NCBI RefSeq assembly: GCF_009830105.1
Contig: NZ_WURB01000003.1
Location: forward strand, 248,001-312,000
Length of the DNA: 64,000 nucleotides
DNA from: Microvirga makkahensis
GTDB lineage: Bacteria; Pseudomonadota; Alphaproteobacteria; Rhizobiales; Beijerinckiaceae
Reading direction: 5' to 3'
Numbering within the stretch: the stretch's first letter is position 1; each line of letters opens with the position of its first letter. A program made the translations under genes and the position numbers. The notes under the pieces were generated by a model that was not told where the DNA came from, made no database searches, and saw only the letters and a program-made list of their open reading frames with translations. This document shows positions 20,100 through 29,838 of the stretch, piece by piece.

Positions 20100-20854
20100 G
20101 CGGCTACCTGTGCCCTGCCCTCGTCCATGGCGGCGCGCATGGCGCGAACCGCCTCGTCAAGTCCCATAAAGATTGCCTCCCCGATAAGGAAATGGCCGAT
20201 ATTCAGCTCCACGACCTGCGGGATGGCAGCGACCGGACGAACCGAATTGAGCGCCAGACCGTGGCCGGCATGGATCTCCAGCCCAATGGAGGCCCCATGG
20301 GCGGCAGCCCCGCGCAGGCGCTCCAGCTCATGAGCGACCTTGGCCTCGTCACCATCGTCAACGGCTTCGCAATAGGTGCCGGTATGAAGCTCGACTACGG
20401 GCGCACCCAGTTCGCGGGCGGCGTCCATGACCTGGATCTCGGGCTCGACGAAGAGCGAGACGCGGATACCCTGGTCCTTCAATTCCTGAATCATCGGACG
20501 CAGATGGGTAGCGCCGCCGATGATGTCGAGTCCCCCTTCCGTCGTTCGCTCCTCGCGCTTTTCCGGCACGAGACAGCACGCATGGGGATGGATACGCGTG
20601 GCGATCTCGATCATCTCCGGTGTCGCCGCCATCTCGAAATTGAGGGGGACGAAAAGCTGGCGCTTCAGACGCTCCATATCCTGATCCCGGATATGGCGCC
20701 TGTCCTCGCGCAGATGGGCCGTAATGCCGTCAGCCCCGGCCAGCACGGCCATATGCGCGGCCCGGACGGGGTCTGGATGGATCCCCCCACGGGCATTCCG
20801 GACGGTCGCAACGTGGTCGATATTGACGCCAAGGCGGAGAGGAAGAGCTTTCAT
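20096..20854 (-). CDS. pdxJ: Pyridoxine 5'-phosphate synthase
   Basis: TIM-barrel enzyme of 252 residues condensing 1-deoxy-D-xylulose 5-phosphate with 3-amino-1-hydroxyacetone phosphate to make pyridoxine phosphate. Family landmarks are [17 protein letters not shown] (8-24), [14 protein letters not shown] (42-55), [16 protein letters not shown] (near 94-109), LHTGTYCEA and [16 protein letters not shown]. It is the first gene of the pdxJ-acpS unit, whose PLP product also serves IlvA, Alr, GlyA, EpmB and the aminotransferase in this window. Confidence 0.96.
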   Translation of the reverse strand: MKALPLRLGVNIDHVATVRNARGGIHPDPVRAAHMAVLAGADGITAHLREDRRHIRDQDMERLKRQLFVPLNFEMAATPEMIEIATRIHPHACCLVPEKREERTTEGGLDIIGGATHLRPMIQELKDQGIRVSLFVEPEIQVMDAARELGAPVVELHTGTYCEAVDDGDEAKVAHELERLRGAAAHGASIGLEIHAGHGLALNSVRPVAAIPQVVELNIGHFLIGEAIFMGLDEAVRAMRAAMDEGRAQVAA

Positions 20855-21287
20855 AGAGATGTTTTAGCCCAGACTGGTGCATTCGCCATAGCCCTGCTCA
20901 AGGTACAGGGAAGCTGTCAACGATAAAGAGGCGTTTCCCTTATCGCCACCTCGTCCATGCCCTCCCCGTCACGGACACCTGCAACAAAATCACAGACCTC
21001 GGCGCGAGTCCGGACATGACGAGCCGGGCACATGCAGGTACATTTGCATTATTCGATTTTTTCGACTATAGCCCCCGCTTCGCGTTCGCTCCGGCCGGGG
21101 GCTGAACGGACGGTGCGGCCTCCCGCACAGGGTTCTCGGACCCGTCGTCCCGTGTCTCCGCCTTCGACAACCGCTCGGGCCTTGCAGGCTCGAAGGGCTT
21201 GGCGCCGATCGGACGCGCGAAACCGGCCTGAACACTTACCCGAACGTGGTGCTTAGGCCAGATCCTCAAACCTGAGAAAGGCCCATT
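20855..21287. other. Gene-free divergent region between pdxJ and rpsF
   Basis: No coding sequence is convincing here. It contains the candidate rpsF promoter (21044-21072) and then a GC-rich leader of roughly 200 bases. S6 operons in many bacteria carry an S6:S18-binding mRNA structure in this position; I could not define one by eye. Confidence 0.4.
21044..21072 (+). promoter_or_regulatory. Candidate promoter of the rpsF operon
   Basis: TTGCAT (21044-21049) and TATAGC (21067-21072) are separated by 17 bases in a locally AT-rich patch. This is the best housekeeping-type match upstream of rpsF, leaving a leader of about 210 bases. Prediction by eye only. Confidence 0.35.
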
Positions 21288-21686
21288 ATGCCTCTCTACG
21301 AGCATATCTTCCTGGCCCGCCAGGACGTGACGCCCCAGCAGGTCGAAGCAATGGTCGACCAGTACAAGGGTGTTATCGAGCAGAACGGCGGCAACGTCGA
21401 GAAGACCGAGATGTGGGGCGTGAAGTCCCTCGCCTACCGCATCAAGAAGAACCGCAAGGCGCACTTCACGATGTTCAACCTCAACGCTCCTGCTAACGCG
21501 GTTGCCGAGATGGAACGTCAGATGCGCATCAACGAAGACATCCTTCGCTTCATGACCATCAAGGTCGACGAGCTCGAGACCGAGCCGTCCGTGATGATGC
21601 AGAAGCGTGACCGCGACGAGCGCAAGGACCGCGAGCGCCGCGAGCGCGACGGCGGCTTTGAAGGCGGCGAAGGCGAGGAGGCTTAA
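21288..21686 (+). CDS. rpsF: 30S ribosomal protein S6
   Basis: Protein of 132 residues of the 30S platform that pairs with S18. It begins [20 protein letters not shown] and has the conserved [17 protein letters not shown] stretch (near 45-61). After about residue 95 there is a charged tail ([17 protein letters not shown]) ending acidic, common in alphaproteobacteria. An AAAGGCCC site precedes ATG 21288. rpsR follows after 2 bases. Confidence 0.97.
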   Translation: MPLYEHIFLARQDVTPQQVEAMVDQYKGVIEQNGGNVEKTEMWGVKSLAYRIKKNRKAHFTMFNLNAPANAVAEMERQMRINEDILRFMTIKVDELETEPSVMMQKRDRDERKDRERRERDGGFEGGEGEEA

Positions 21687-21688
21687 TC

Positions 21689-21940
21689 ATGGCATTTGGT
21701 GCTGGTGGCGGCGGTGGCCGTCGTCCGTTCTTCCGTCGTCGCAAGACCTGCCCGTTCTCGGGTCCCAACGCGCCGAAGATCGACTACAAGGACACGAAGC
21801 TCCTGTCCCGCTACATCTCTGAGCGCGGCAAGATTGTTCCTTCGCGCATCACGGCCGTATCGGCCAAGAAGCAGCGTGAACTCGCCCAGGCGATCAAGCG
21901 CGCCCGCTTCCTGGGCCTGCTGCCCTACGTGATCCGCTAA
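21689..21940 (+). CDS. rpsR: 30S ribosomal protein S18
   Basis: Protein of 83 residues. It has a glycine/arginine-rich start ([20 protein letters not shown]), the CPFSG core, and the S18 signature region [20 protein letters not shown] and [25 protein letters not shown] lies ahead of ATG 21689, inside the end of rpsF, so expression is coupled to S6. Confidence 0.97.
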   Translation: MAFGAGGGGGRRPFFRRRKTCPFSGPNAPKIDYKDTKLLSRYISERGKIVPSRITAVSAKKQRELAQAIKRARFLGLLPYVIR

Positions 21941-22069
21941 TTTGACTTCCGGGTGGGGCGCGCTTTCCCGCGGCCCACCCGAAATCCTTTGCCCAGCGGT
22001 GAAAACCCGCCGGGTCAGTTGGGGCGACGGCCCCTAACCCTGCCGGCGAGCAGCGGGACAGCGAGAACC

Positions 22070-23032
22070 ATGAATTTTATCGCAACAGGCATCGGCGCGG
22101 GCCTCGTCTCGGCCCTTCTGACAGTAGTGGTGGTCAAGGAGACCATGCTGGCTGTCCTGCTCGCCATGCTTGCTCCGCTTCCTATTCTCATCGTCGCGCT
22201 CGGCTGGAACCATCGCTCGGGGCTCGTCGCCACGCTGGTGGGCGGCCTGGCCATCGCGGTCTTCACGGGCTCGTCCGTCAGCGCCATCGGCTTCGTGGCC
22301 ATCACCGGGCTGCCTGCATGGTGGCTCGCCTATTTGGCCCTCCTAGGGCGCCAGGGTGCCGACGGCACGATGGAGTGGTACCCCATCGGGCGGCTCCTCG
22401 CCTGGGTCGCCGCAACGGCAGCGGTAACCATCGTGGCCACGGGCGTGATTTCTTCGGGCGGCGATTACAGCGCCTTCCAGGCGCGGGCGCGCCAGATCGC
22501 TGAAGCCTTCGTCGCCCTCGTATTCGAGGCTCCCGAACAGGGGACCGAGGAAGCCCGTGAGGCTCTGACCGGTACGCTCGCGACCATGACGCCCGCCCTG
22601 TCGGCGTTCGGCTTCACCTTCTTCCTGGGCCTCTACCTCTGGCTCGCTGGGAAGATCGTCTCGGCTTCCGGGCGCCTGCCGCGCCCCTGGTCGCCGGTTC
22701 CGGAACTGGAGATGCCGCGCGCGATCCTCTGGGCGCCGGCGCTAGCATTCGTCCTGACGCAGTTCGAGGGCTTTGTCGGGGCACTCGGCTATGCTCTCTT
22801 TGGGGCGCTCCTGATGGCGTTCACCCTGCAGGGCCTTGCCGCCATCCATGAACGCACTCGGGGGAAGCCTGGACGCGGCTTCATCCTGGCGGGACTTTAC
22901 GCGCTGCTGTTCATGACCCAGGGCATCATGGTGACCGCCCTGTCCCTCTTCGGCCTCGCCGATACGATCTTCGGCATTCGCCGCCGCTTCGGTGGAAAAG
23001 GGCCGAAACAGCCACCTACCCCTTCTATCTGA
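22070..23032 (+). CDS. DUF2232 family integral membrane protein
   Basis: Protein of 320 residues with about eight predicted helices, starting [20 protein letters not shown]. The position between rpsR and rplI is conserved for this family in Hyphomicrobiales. Function is unknown. I start at ATG 22070; an upstream in-frame start at 21953 would add 39 polar residues with no family match. It ends 25 bases before rplI. Confidence 0.85.
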   Translation: MNFIATGIGAGLVSALLTVVVVKETMLAVLLAMLAPLPILIVALGWNHRSGLVATLVGGLAIAVFTGSSVSAIGFVAITGLPAWWLAYLALLGRQGADGTMEWYPIGRLLAWVAATAAVTIVATGVISSGGDYSAFQARARQIAEAFVALVFEAPEQGTEEAREALTGTLATMTPALSAFGFTFFLGLYLWLAGKIVSASGRLPRPWSPVPELEMPRAILWAPALAFVLTQFEGFVGALGYALFGALLMAFTLQGLAAIHERTRGKPGRGFILAGLYALLFMTQGIMVTALSLFGLADTIFGIRRRFGGKGPKQPPTPSI

Positions 23033-23057
23033 TCACGAACATCAAAGGAGAATACCA

Positions 23058-23621
23058 ATGGAAGTGATCCTTCTCGAACGCGTCGCGAAGCTCGGCCAGA
23101 TGGGCGAAACCGTGAAGGTTCGCTCGGGCTACGCCCGCAATTACCTCCTGCCGCGCGGCAAGGCTCTGCGCGCCAGCGAGGCCAACAAGAAGCACTTCGA
23201 GCAGCAGCGCGCCCAGCTTGAGGCCCGCAACCTCGAGCGCCGCAAGGAAGCCGAGAGCGTCGCCGAGAAGCTGAACGGCCAGAGCTTCGTCATTCTCCGC
23301 CAATCCGGCGAGACGGGCGTGCTCTACGGCTCGGTCTCGACCCGCGACCTCGCCGAGGTGATGACCCAGAACGGCTTCACGGTCGATCGCAATCAGATCG
23401 TCCTTAACACGCCGATCAAGACCCTGGGTATGCACAATGTGCCGGTCACACTCCATCCGGAGGTCGAGGTCACGGTGACCATCAACGTTGCCCGCAGCCC
23501 CGAGGAAGCCGAGCGCCAGGCTCGCGGCGAGGCGGTCACTGCTCGCGAGGAGACCAGCTTGGACGACCTCGGCCTTGAGGTCGGCGCAGCCCTCGCCGAC
23601 GCTGGCGACGTGGAGCTCTAA
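23058..23621 (+). CDS. rplI: 50S ribosomal protein L9
   Basis: Protein of 187 residues bound near the L1 stalk. It opens [20 protein letters not shown] and has the L9 signature [16 protein letters not shown] (near 24-39), a long connecting helix (about 40-75) and a C-terminal domain. The final 35 residues are an acidic extension beyond the usual 148. AAAGGAG precedes ATG 23058; the in-frame start at 22992 lies inside the preceding gene and is rejected. Confidence 0.97.
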   Translation: MEVILLERVAKLGQMGETVKVRSGYARNYLLPRGKALRASEANKKHFEQQRAQLEARNLERRKEAESVAEKLNGQSFVILRQSGETGVLYGSVSTRDLAEVMTQNGFTVDRNQIVLNTPIKTLGMHNVPVTLHPEVEVTVTINVARSPEEAERQARGEAVTAREETSLDDLGLEVGAALADAGDVEL

Positions 23622-23631
23622 GCAATCAGAC

Positions 23632-23663
23632 CCCATGGAAAGGCGGATCCGCCATTCCATGGG
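23632..23663 (+). other. Hairpin immediately after rplI
   Basis: CCCATGGAAAGGCGGA pairs with TCCGCCATTCCATGGG with one mismatch, giving a 16-bp, nearly loopless inverted repeat centred on GGATCC. It is 10 bases after the rplI stop and lacks a U-run; it may protect or punctuate the mRNA before the true terminator at 23723. Confidence 0.55.
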
Positions 23664-23722
23664 ACACCCTGAGACGGACAGGAACCTGAGCCTTGCGTCG
23701 GTTCTTGCTTTGTTCCAGAATG

Positions 23723-23758
23723 AGCGCTTCTCATCGATTCGATGAGAAGCGCTTTTTC
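23723..23758 (+). terminator. Rho-independent terminator of the rpsF-rplI operon
   Basis: A perfect 14-bp stem (AGCGCTTCTCATCG with CGATGAGAAGCGCT) and 3-base loop ATT, followed by TTTTT. About 180 bases without a supported gene follow before dnaB. Confidence 0.9.
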
Positions 23759-23939
23759 GTTGAGTTCTTCGGCCGCGGTAGAGTCAAGCCTGAAGAGTCG
23801 CGGGATCTCGCTGCGTGTGAGTATTGAGGACAATGAGGACAGGTGCCTCCAAGCCCCACTCCTGTGTCTGAACAGCAACCTTTCGGACACTAATTCGGGT
23901 CTAAGAGCATCAATCCTTCCCTCTTTTTCGGAGCGCCAG

Positions 23940-25433
23940 ATGGCCACCGCCAATGCCCTGATCGCCCGTTTGGAAACCGCTGAGCCACAGTTTCGCACGC
24001 CTCCCAGCAACCTCGAGGCCGAACAGGCCCTGCTGGGCGCGATCCTGGTCAACAACGACGCCTATTACCGCGTCTCCGACTTCCTCCAGCCCGAGCATTT
24101 CATCGAGGATCTGCATCGCCGGATCTACGAGGTCGCGACCAGCCTCATCAAGCAGGGCAAGGTCGCGACCCCGATCACGATGAAGACCTTCCTCGGCGAC
24201 CAGGACCTGGGCGGCGTCACCGTCTCGCAATATCTGGCCCGCCTCGCGGCCGAAGCGACCACGGTCATCAACGCCGAGGATTATGGCCGCACGATCCACG
24301 ATCTCGCGATCCGCCGCAGCCTCATCAATATTGGCGAGGACATCGTCAACACCGCCTTCGACGCCCCCGTGGACAGTCCGCCGCGCGAGCAGATCGAGGA
24401 GGCGGAGCGTCGCCTCTATGCCATCGCCGAAACGGGCCGTTCCGACGGCGGCTTCCAGCGCTTCTCCGATGCGCTCACCACCGCCATCGACATGGCGGCG
24501 GCGGCCTACAAGCGCGAAGGCGCATTGTCGGGCATCTCGACTGGGCTCATCGACCTCGACAAGTCCCTCGGCGGTCTTCAGCCCTCGGACCTGATCATCC
24601 TCGCAGGCCGCCCTGCCATGGGTAAGACCTCGCTCGTAACGAACATCGCATTCAACATCGCCAAGGCCTACAAGGCGGAGAAGCAGCAGGACGGCTCTCT
24701 GAAGACCGTGAACGGCGGCATCGTGGGCTTCTTCTCCCTCGAAATGTCGGCGGAGCAGCTCGCCACCCGTATCATCGCGGAGCAGTCGGGCGTACCCTCC
24801 TATAAGATCCGCCGCGGCGACATGCGCGAGGACGATTTTTACAAGATCACCGAAGCCGCCCGCGAGATGCAGTCGATCCCCTTCTATATCGACCAGACAG
24901 GCGGCATCTCGATCGCGCAACTCACCGCCCGCGCACGACGTCTCAAGCGCCAGCGCGGCCTCGATCTTCTCATCGTGGACTACCTGCAGCTACTCTCGGG
25001 CTCGGCGAAGAAGGGCGAGAACCGGGTGCAGGAGTTGACCGAAATCACCACCGGCCTGAAGGCGCTCGCCAAGGAACTTTCCGTTCCGCTTATCGCACTC
25101 TCCCAGCTCTCCCGTCAGGTCGAGGCGCGCGACGACAAACGGCCGCAGCTCGCCGACCTTCGTGAATCGGGCTCGATCGAACAAGATGCCGACGTGGTCA
25201 TGTTCGTTTACCGCGAGGAGTACTATCTGAAGAACAAGGAGCCGAAGCCCGGCACCGAAGAATACTTCAAGTGGCAGGCGGAGATGGATCAGGTTCACGG
25301 CAAGGCCGAGGTCATCATCGGCAAGCAGCGTCACGGTCCGACCGGCACCGTGCAGCTCGCCTTCCAGGCCGACATCACCCGCTTCACCAACCTCGCAGAC
25401 GAAGACAAACTACCCGAACGGATCGGCGATTGA
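23940..25433 (+). CDS. dnaB: Replicative DNA helicase DnaB
   Basis: Hexameric 5'-3' helicase of 497 residues at the replication fork. The N-terminal collar domain (about 20-120) begins PPSNLEAEQALLGAILVNND. The RecA-like motor has Walker A GRPAMGKTS (223-231), Walker B DLLIVDYLQLLSG and the Arg-finger region RPQLADLRESGSIEQDADVV. I start at ATG 23940 because the DnaB N-terminus MATANALIARLETAE begins there; in-frame sequence back to 23742 overlaps a terminator and is unlike DnaB. alr follows closely. Confidence 0.96.
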   Translation: MATANALIARLETAEPQFRTPPSNLEAEQALLGAILVNNDAYYRVSDFLQPEHFIEDLHRRIYEVATSLIKQGKVATPITMKTFLGDQDLGGVTVSQYLARLAAEATTVINAEDYGRTIHDLAIRRSLINIGEDIVNTAFDAPVDSPPREQIEEAERRLYAIAETGRSDGGFQRFSDALTTAIDMAAAAYKREGALSGISTGLIDLDKSLGGLQPSDLIILAGRPAMGKTSLVTNIAFNIAKAYKAEKQQDGSLKTVNGGIVGFFSLEMSAEQLATRIIAEQSGVPSYKIRRGDMREDDFYKITEAAREMQSIPFYIDQTGGISIAQLTARARRLKRQRGLDLLIVDYLQLLSGSAKKGENRVQELTEITTGLKALAKELSVPLIALSQLSRQVEARDDKRPQLADLRESGSIEQDADVVMFVYREEYYLKNKEPKPGTEEYFKWQAEMDQVHGKAEVIIGKQRHGPTGTVQLAFQADITRFTNLADEDKLPERIGD

Positions 25434-25477
25434 CCAGGACCGAACAGACAAGCTCCGTCAGCCCCATCCCCCAGGAG

Positions 25478-26593
25478 ATGGCCGGCGGCCTCCTCCACAT
25501 CGACCTTTCTGCCCTGGCCTCTAACTGGCGCACGCTGCGCGATGCTGCGGGCGGCGCACAGGCCGCCGCGGTGGTCAAGGCCGACGCTTACGGTACCGGG
25601 ATCGAGCAGGCGGTTCCCGCTCTCGCGCAGGCCGGATGCCACACGTTCTTCGTGGCGCATCTGAGCGAGGCGATCAGGGTACGGGTTGTGGCACCCGGCG
25701 CCACGATCTACGTGCTCAACGGCCTGTTCCCCGGAACGCCTCCCGCTTACCTGGAGCATGGCCTGCGGCCCGTGCTCGGCTCCTTTGAGGAGATCGAGGA
25801 ATGGGCGGCGTTCTGCCGAGCGCAGGGGCAGAAGCATGCCGCCGCGATCCATGTCGATACCGGTATGAACCGCCTCGGCCTCACGGTTCCCCAGGGCCTG
25901 ACGCTGAAAGACCGCACGGAGCTGAATGACTTCGAAACAGCGCTTCTCATGAGCCATTTCGTGAGCGCGGAAGAAAGCGGCAATCCGATCAATCTCCGAC
26001 AGATCGAGGCCTTCAAGGCGGTTCGCGAGACATTGCCCGGTATATCGGCCTCGCTCGCCAACTCCTCCGGCATCTTCCTCAAGGAGAAGCCGCATTTCGA
26101 CCTTGTGCGGCCGGGCTATGCCCTCTATGGCGGCAACCCGCTGCCGGATCAGGACAATCCCATGAGGCCCGTCGTCGGCCTCGAAGCGCGCATCGTTCAG
26201 CTGCGCTGGGTCGAGGAAGACGACACTGTCGGCTATAACGCACGCTGGCTCGCTCTCGGCCGCCGCCGCATCGCTACGCTCTCCATCGGCTATGCGGATG
26301 GCTATCCGCGCTCGGCGAGCGCGCGCGGCAGGAGCGGCGAGGAGCTTCTGGCCGGTCAGGTTCTGATCGCCGGACGTCCCTGCCCCTTCGCAGGCAACGT
26401 CTCCATGGACCTGATCACCGTCGACGTGACCGAAATTCCGGAAAGGAACGTCAAGCGCGGCGACACGGCAACCGTGATCGGCGGTGCTCTCACCGTCGAT
26501 GAAGTCGGCCGCCGGGCTGGGACCATCGGCTACGAGATCCTCACCAGTCTGGGCCGCCGCTATGCCCGCACCTATCGCGGTAGGCAGGCTTGA
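25478..26593 (+). CDS. alr: Alanine racemase
   Basis: PLP enzyme making D-alanine for peptidoglycan. With this start it has 371 residues: PLP lysine Lys34 in AAVVKADAYG, phosphate-binding and barrel segments IHVDTGMNRLGL and LVRPGYALYGGNP, the catalytic tyrosine in RIATLSIGYADGYPR, and PFAGNVSMDLITVDVTEI near 300. The start is uncertain: ATG 25478 has GGAG abutting it (too close to work well), while an in-frame TTG at 25430 overlaps the dnaB stop (ATTGA) and would add 16 residues. The stop overlaps the radA ATG (TGATG). Confidence 0.93.
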   Translation: MAGGLLHIDLSALASNWRTLRDAAGGAQAAAVVKADAYGTGIEQAVPALAQAGCHTFFVAHLSEAIRVRVVAPGATIYVLNGLFPGTPPAYLEHGLRPVLGSFEEIEEWAAFCRAQGQKHAAAIHVDTGMNRLGLTVPQGLTLKDRTELNDFETALLMSHFVSAEESGNPINLRQIEAFKAVRETLPGISASLANSSGIFLKEKPHFDLVRPGYALYGGNPLPDQDNPMRPVVGLEARIVQLRWVEEDDTVGYNARWLALGRRRIATLSIGYADGYPRSASARGRSGEELLAGQVLIAGRPCPFAGNVSMDLITVDVTEIPERNVKRGDTATVIGGALTVDEVGRRAGTIGYEILTSLGRRYARTYRGRQA

Positions 26594-27993
26594 TGGCCAA
26601 GCGTCATCCCTCCTTCGTCTGCCAGGAATGCGGGGCGGTCTATAACCGCTGGAAGGGAAAGTGCGAGGCCTGCGGCGGCTGGAACACCATCGTCGAGGAG
26701 ACGGGATCCGCAAGCCCCATGTCGGGCCCCGTCGCCACACGTCCCTCGCGTGCGAAGGGCCGCATCTTCCCACTCGAAGGTCTGTCCGGCGAGACCAAGG
26801 AAGCGCCGCGCACCCCGTCCGGCATCGCGGAACTCGACCGCGTGACGGGCGGCGGATTTGTGCACGGCTCCATCATCCTGCTCGGAGGCGATCCCGGCAT
26901 CGGCAAATCGACCCTGCTGATGCAGGCCTCCGCCGCCCTCGCCAATCGCGGCGAGCGGGTCGCCTATATCTCGGGCGAAGAAGCGGTGGCGCAGGTACGC
27001 CTGCGCGCCGAGCGGCTGGGTCTGGGACAGGCGCCGGTGGAACTCGCCTCCGAGACCAATGTGGAAGACATCATCGCCACCTTGAGCCAAGGCCGCCCGC
27101 CTGCGCTCGCGATCATCGATTCCATTCAGACCATGTGGACCGAGACCGTGGAATCGGCGCCCGGAACGGTCACGCAGGTACGCGGCTCCGCCCAGGCGCT
27201 CATCCGCTTCGCGAAGACCACGGGCACCGCCGTCATTCTCGTGGGCCACGTCACCAAGGACGGACAGATCGCCGGGCCCCGTGTGGTCGAGCACATGGTG
27301 GATGCGGTGGTATCGTTCGAAGGCGATACGGGACACCATTTCCGTATCCTGCGCGCAGTGAAGAACCGCTTCGGCCCAACCGACGAGATCGGCGTTTTCG
27401 AGATGTCCGATCAGGGACTGCGCGAGGTTCCCAATCCGTCAGAGCTGTTCCTCGCCGGGCGCGATCTGGCCACTCCCGGAACCGCCGTCTTCGCCGGGAT
27501 GGAGGGCACGCGTCCGCTCCTCGTGGAGATCCAGGCCCTCGTTGCCCCCTCTTCCCTGGGTACGCCGCGCCGCGCCGTCGTGGGCTGGGACCAAAGCCGC
27601 CTGTCCATGGTTCTCGCCGTGCTGGAAGCTCATGGCGGTTTGAAGCTCGGCATGCATGACGTCTATCTCAATGTCGCGGGCGGATTGCGGATCACCGAGC
27701 CTGCCGCGGATCTCGCAGCGGCGGCGGCTCTCGTCTCTTCCCTGTCCGGCAATCCGCTGCCGCCTGACACGGTCTACTTCGGCGAGCTGGGCCTGTCCGG
27801 AGCGATCCGTCCGGTAGCTCAGGAACAATCCCGCCTGAAGGAGGCCGCCAAGCTCGGTTTTTCGAGTGCCGTGTCCCCCGCTCCGCGTGTCGACAAGAAC
27901 AAGCCGGAAAAGCTGCCTCTCGCTACATCCTCCATCGGCCATATCACCGATCTCGTCGCAGGAATCGCCGCACGGCGGCGTAAGGTTTCCTGA
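26593..27993 (+). CDS. radA: DNA repair protein RadA (Sms)
   Basis: Branch-migration helicase-like protein of 466 residues in homologous recombination. It has an N-terminal C4 zinc finger (CQECG and CEACGGW, within residues 10-31), a RecA-like ATPase with Walker A GGDPGIGKST (near 97-106) and Walker B ALAIIDSIQTMW, the RadA-specific KNRFG motif, and a C-terminal Lon-protease-like domain (VYLNVAGGLRITEPAADLAA). ATG 26593 shares its A with the alr stop, so the genes are coupled. Convincing downstream terminator not seen. Confidence 0.96.
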   Translation: MAKRHPSFVCQECGAVYNRWKGKCEACGGWNTIVEETGSASPMSGPVATRPSRAKGRIFPLEGLSGETKEAPRTPSGIAELDRVTGGGFVHGSIILLGGDPGIGKSTLLMQASAALANRGERVAYISGEEAVAQVRLRAERLGLGQAPVELASETNVEDIIATLSQGRPPALAIIDSIQTMWTETVESAPGTVTQVRGSAQALIRFAKTTGTAVILVGHVTKDGQIAGPRVVEHMVDAVVSFEGDTGHHFRILRAVKNRFGPTDEIGVFEMSDQGLREVPNPSELFLAGRDLATPGTAVFAGMEGTRPLLVEIQALVAPSSLGTPRRAVVGWDQSRLSMVLAVLEAHGGLKLGMHDVYLNVAGGLRITEPAADLAAAAALVSSLSGNPLPPDTVYFGELGLSGAIRPVAQEQSRLKEAAKLGFSSAVSPAPRVDKNKPEKLPLATSSIGHITDLVAGIAARRRKVS

Positions 27994-28377
27994 ACCAACC
28001 TCCTTTAACCAGTCCCTCTAGCGCATCGACCCTAAAAGTCGTCCCGATCTCGGGGCCTGCGCTCCACTTCCGGAACAGGGCATCGCCCCTTCATCAGCGG
28101 AGCGGGAGTGCCATGGCGCTCCCGCTCCCGCCATCACCGGCATCGTGCCGGTAATCCCGAAGAATTGATCCGCCGCGCACGTCCCATCGAGATAGCCGGG
28201 ACAGGCGAGGCCATGACACGATAGGCGGATCGGAAAAGAGAGTCCGCCTTTCCATCCGATGCCTTAGACCATCCGGTCTAATTGATCTTTATCGGCAATT
28301 TCATTTCTTTAGCCACCAAGCTCTTCAGGAGTACCTCATCGGTGGGAGAGCAAGTCTTCCTATCTATCGAGGAAATT
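27994..28377. other. Intergenic region upstream of the RTX gene
   Basis: No gene is supported. A diverged palindromic stretch (CATCACCGGCATCGTGCCGG around 28130, with a loose partner near 28190) resembles the REP-like family. AGGCGGA/TCCGCCT around 28220-28250 can form a 7-bp stem. The TTAGACC-ATCC-GGTCTAA palindrome lies at 28264-28281. Confidence 0.4.
28264..28287 (+). promoter_or_regulatory. Operator-like perfect palindrome upstream of the RTX gene (copy 1)
   Basis: TTAGACC-ATCC-GGTCTAA (28264-28281) is a perfect 7-bp inverted repeat with a 4-base centre, directly followed by TTGATC, a -35-like hexamer. No good -10 box was found at 16-18 bases. An almost identical copy occurs at 29788, past the end of the gene. 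Half-sites of the TAGACC/GGTCTA kind are, to my knowledge, common in TetR-type operators. Confidence 0.55.
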
Positions 28378-29547
28378 ATGGCTACGATTCTTCTCTCCGA
28401 TGTGACGTTCCTTGAAACAGCGCCGGCAGGAACGGTCATTGGTACCTTGAGCATTGATGGCGGCTCCATTGACGAGACCTTCACCTATACGCTCGCCGAC
28501 AGCCTGAGCGAGCGCTTCGAAATCAAGTTCAACGCGGTGACGGGCCTCTACGAATTGATCTTGAAGACCGCTGGCGGCTCGCTGTTCGACTACGAGACTG
28601 CCGAACTCAAGGAATTCTCCATCTCGGTTTCTGCCGAGGGCTCCGACGGCACGGTAGTTGCAGACACTGCTTTCACGGTCTCCGTAAACGACAACACCGC
28701 ACCGACCGCTGTCGCTCTGCTGAACACCTCGGTGATCGAGCATGCGGAAAACGGAATGGAGATCGGCGCCCTCTCGGTGACGGATCCGGATTCTGGCGAG
28801 ACCTTCACCTACACGCTGACCGACGATGCCGGCGGCCGCTTCGACGTTGTCGACGGCAAGATCGTCGTGAAAGACGGTTCGCTGCTGGATTATCTGGTTG
28901 CGCAGTCCCACCAGATCACGGTCGAGGTCAAGGACTCCGACAACAACACCTATATGGCCAGCCTGACCATTGAGGTGTCCGATGTCTTCGACTTCGTGAA
29001 CGGCACGTGGAAGAACGACCGTCTCGTCGGCGGAGCGGGCGCGGACGTGATCAAGGGCTTCTCCGGCAACGACCGGCTCTATGGACTGGGCGGCAACGAC
29101 GTTCTCAAGGGCGGCGCGGGCAAGGACATCCTCTTCGGAGGTTCAGGCAAGGACACTTTCGTGTTCGACACGGCCGTGAAGAAGGGGCATTTCGACTATG
29201 TCGTGGACTTCAACCCGGTCGATGACACCATCCAGATCAGCCTCGCAGCCCTGAAGGCATTCAAGGTTAAGGTTGCCAAACAAGAGGTCCACGAAACTCT
29301 GGCTGGCACGAAGGCGGGCAAGGCGAAGGGCTTCTACAGCCTCGACAAGGTCTTCGAGAAGGGCAAGCTGGAAAGCAAGTTCTTCGCCAAAGGCCATGCG
29401 AGGGACTCCTATGATTTCGTCACCTACGACAGCAAGACCGGCTTCGTTTACCTCGATCTTGACGGCTCGGGCCGCGGCAAGGGATTCGCGATCGCCAAGC
29501 TGAAGCCGGGCACCTCCGTCTCTGCCGGAGACTTCCTCTTCGTTTGA
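28378..29547 (+). CDS. Cadherin-like/RTX calcium-binding protein, probably type I secreted
   Basis: Protein of 389 residues. Two cadherin-like beta-sandwich repeats occupy about 5-105 and 106-205 (paired markers ETFTYTLADSL and ETFTYTLTDDAGGRFDV; HQITVEVKDSDNNTY). Residues 215-265 hold hemolysin-type nonapeptide repeats (GGAGADVIKG, GNDRLYGLGGNDVLKGGAG, GKDILFGGSGKDTF). A C-terminal module follows, ending SAGDFLFV. There is no Sec signal, as expected for type I export; no T1SS genes are in the window. ATG 28378 has CGAGGAAATT ahead. Likely a surface or extracellular adhesin-like protein; its partner is unknown. Confidence 0.85.
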   Translation: MATILLSDVTFLETAPAGTVIGTLSIDGGSIDETFTYTLADSLSERFEIKFNAVTGLYELILKTAGGSLFDYETAELKEFSISVSAEGSDGTVVADTAFTVSVNDNTAPTAVALLNTSVIEHAENGMEIGALSVTDPDSGETFTYTLTDDAGGRFDVVDGKIVVKDGSLLDYLVAQSHQITVEVKDSDNNTYMASLTIEVSDVFDFVNGTWKNDRLVGGAGADVIKGFSGNDRLYGLGGNDVLKGGAGKDILFGGSGKDTFVFDTAVKKGHFDYVVDFNPVDDTIQISLAALKAFKVKVAKQEVHETLAGTKAGKAKGFYSLDKVFEKGKLESKFFAKGHARDSYDFVTYDSKTGFVYLDLDGSGRGKGFAIAKLKPGTSVSAGDFLFV

Positions 29548-29787
29548 TCCGAATTTCCGATGTCGGGCAGGCGGTAAACCCCGGCCCGGCACCGTGAAAA
29601 TCGTGTCATCCGCCGTCGGGGAGTTTTCCCGCGACATCGCCGCTACCGCCACCAGCGTCGAGGTTGCGGCGATGCTTCTGGTTACGCCATCGTTATCTGT
29701 TTCGCCGCATTCGCACGAAGACGGCGCATGCCCTGTCATCCGGCGGTGCAATCTCATGGATCGAGCGGGCACATTCGCGCTCCGCCC

Positions 29788-29811
29788 TTAGGCCATCCGG
29801 TCTAATTGACC
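29788..29811 (+). promoter_or_regulatory. Operator-like palindrome, copy 2
   Basis: TTAGGCC-ATCC-GGTCTAA (29788-29805) differs from copy 1 at one base and is followed by TTGACC, again -35-like, with TACTCC 16 bases further on as a poor -10. The flanking CAATTGA context of the two copies matches over 23 of 25 bases. It sits upstream of a 19-codon ORF and terminator and about 250 bases before cvpA. Confidence 0.5.
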
Positions 29812-29838
29812 TCTCCTCTCGATCATTTACTCCGGTAC

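Noticed and set aside
20990-21235. 81-codon minus-strand frame between pdxJ and rpsF
   Set aside because: Arginine/proline-rich, no ribosome-binding site, and covers the probable rpsF promoter and leader.
29594-29791. 65-codon plus-strand frame downstream of the RTX gene (GTG start)
   Set aside because: No ribosome-binding site, no recognisable features, and runs into the operator-like site at 29788.
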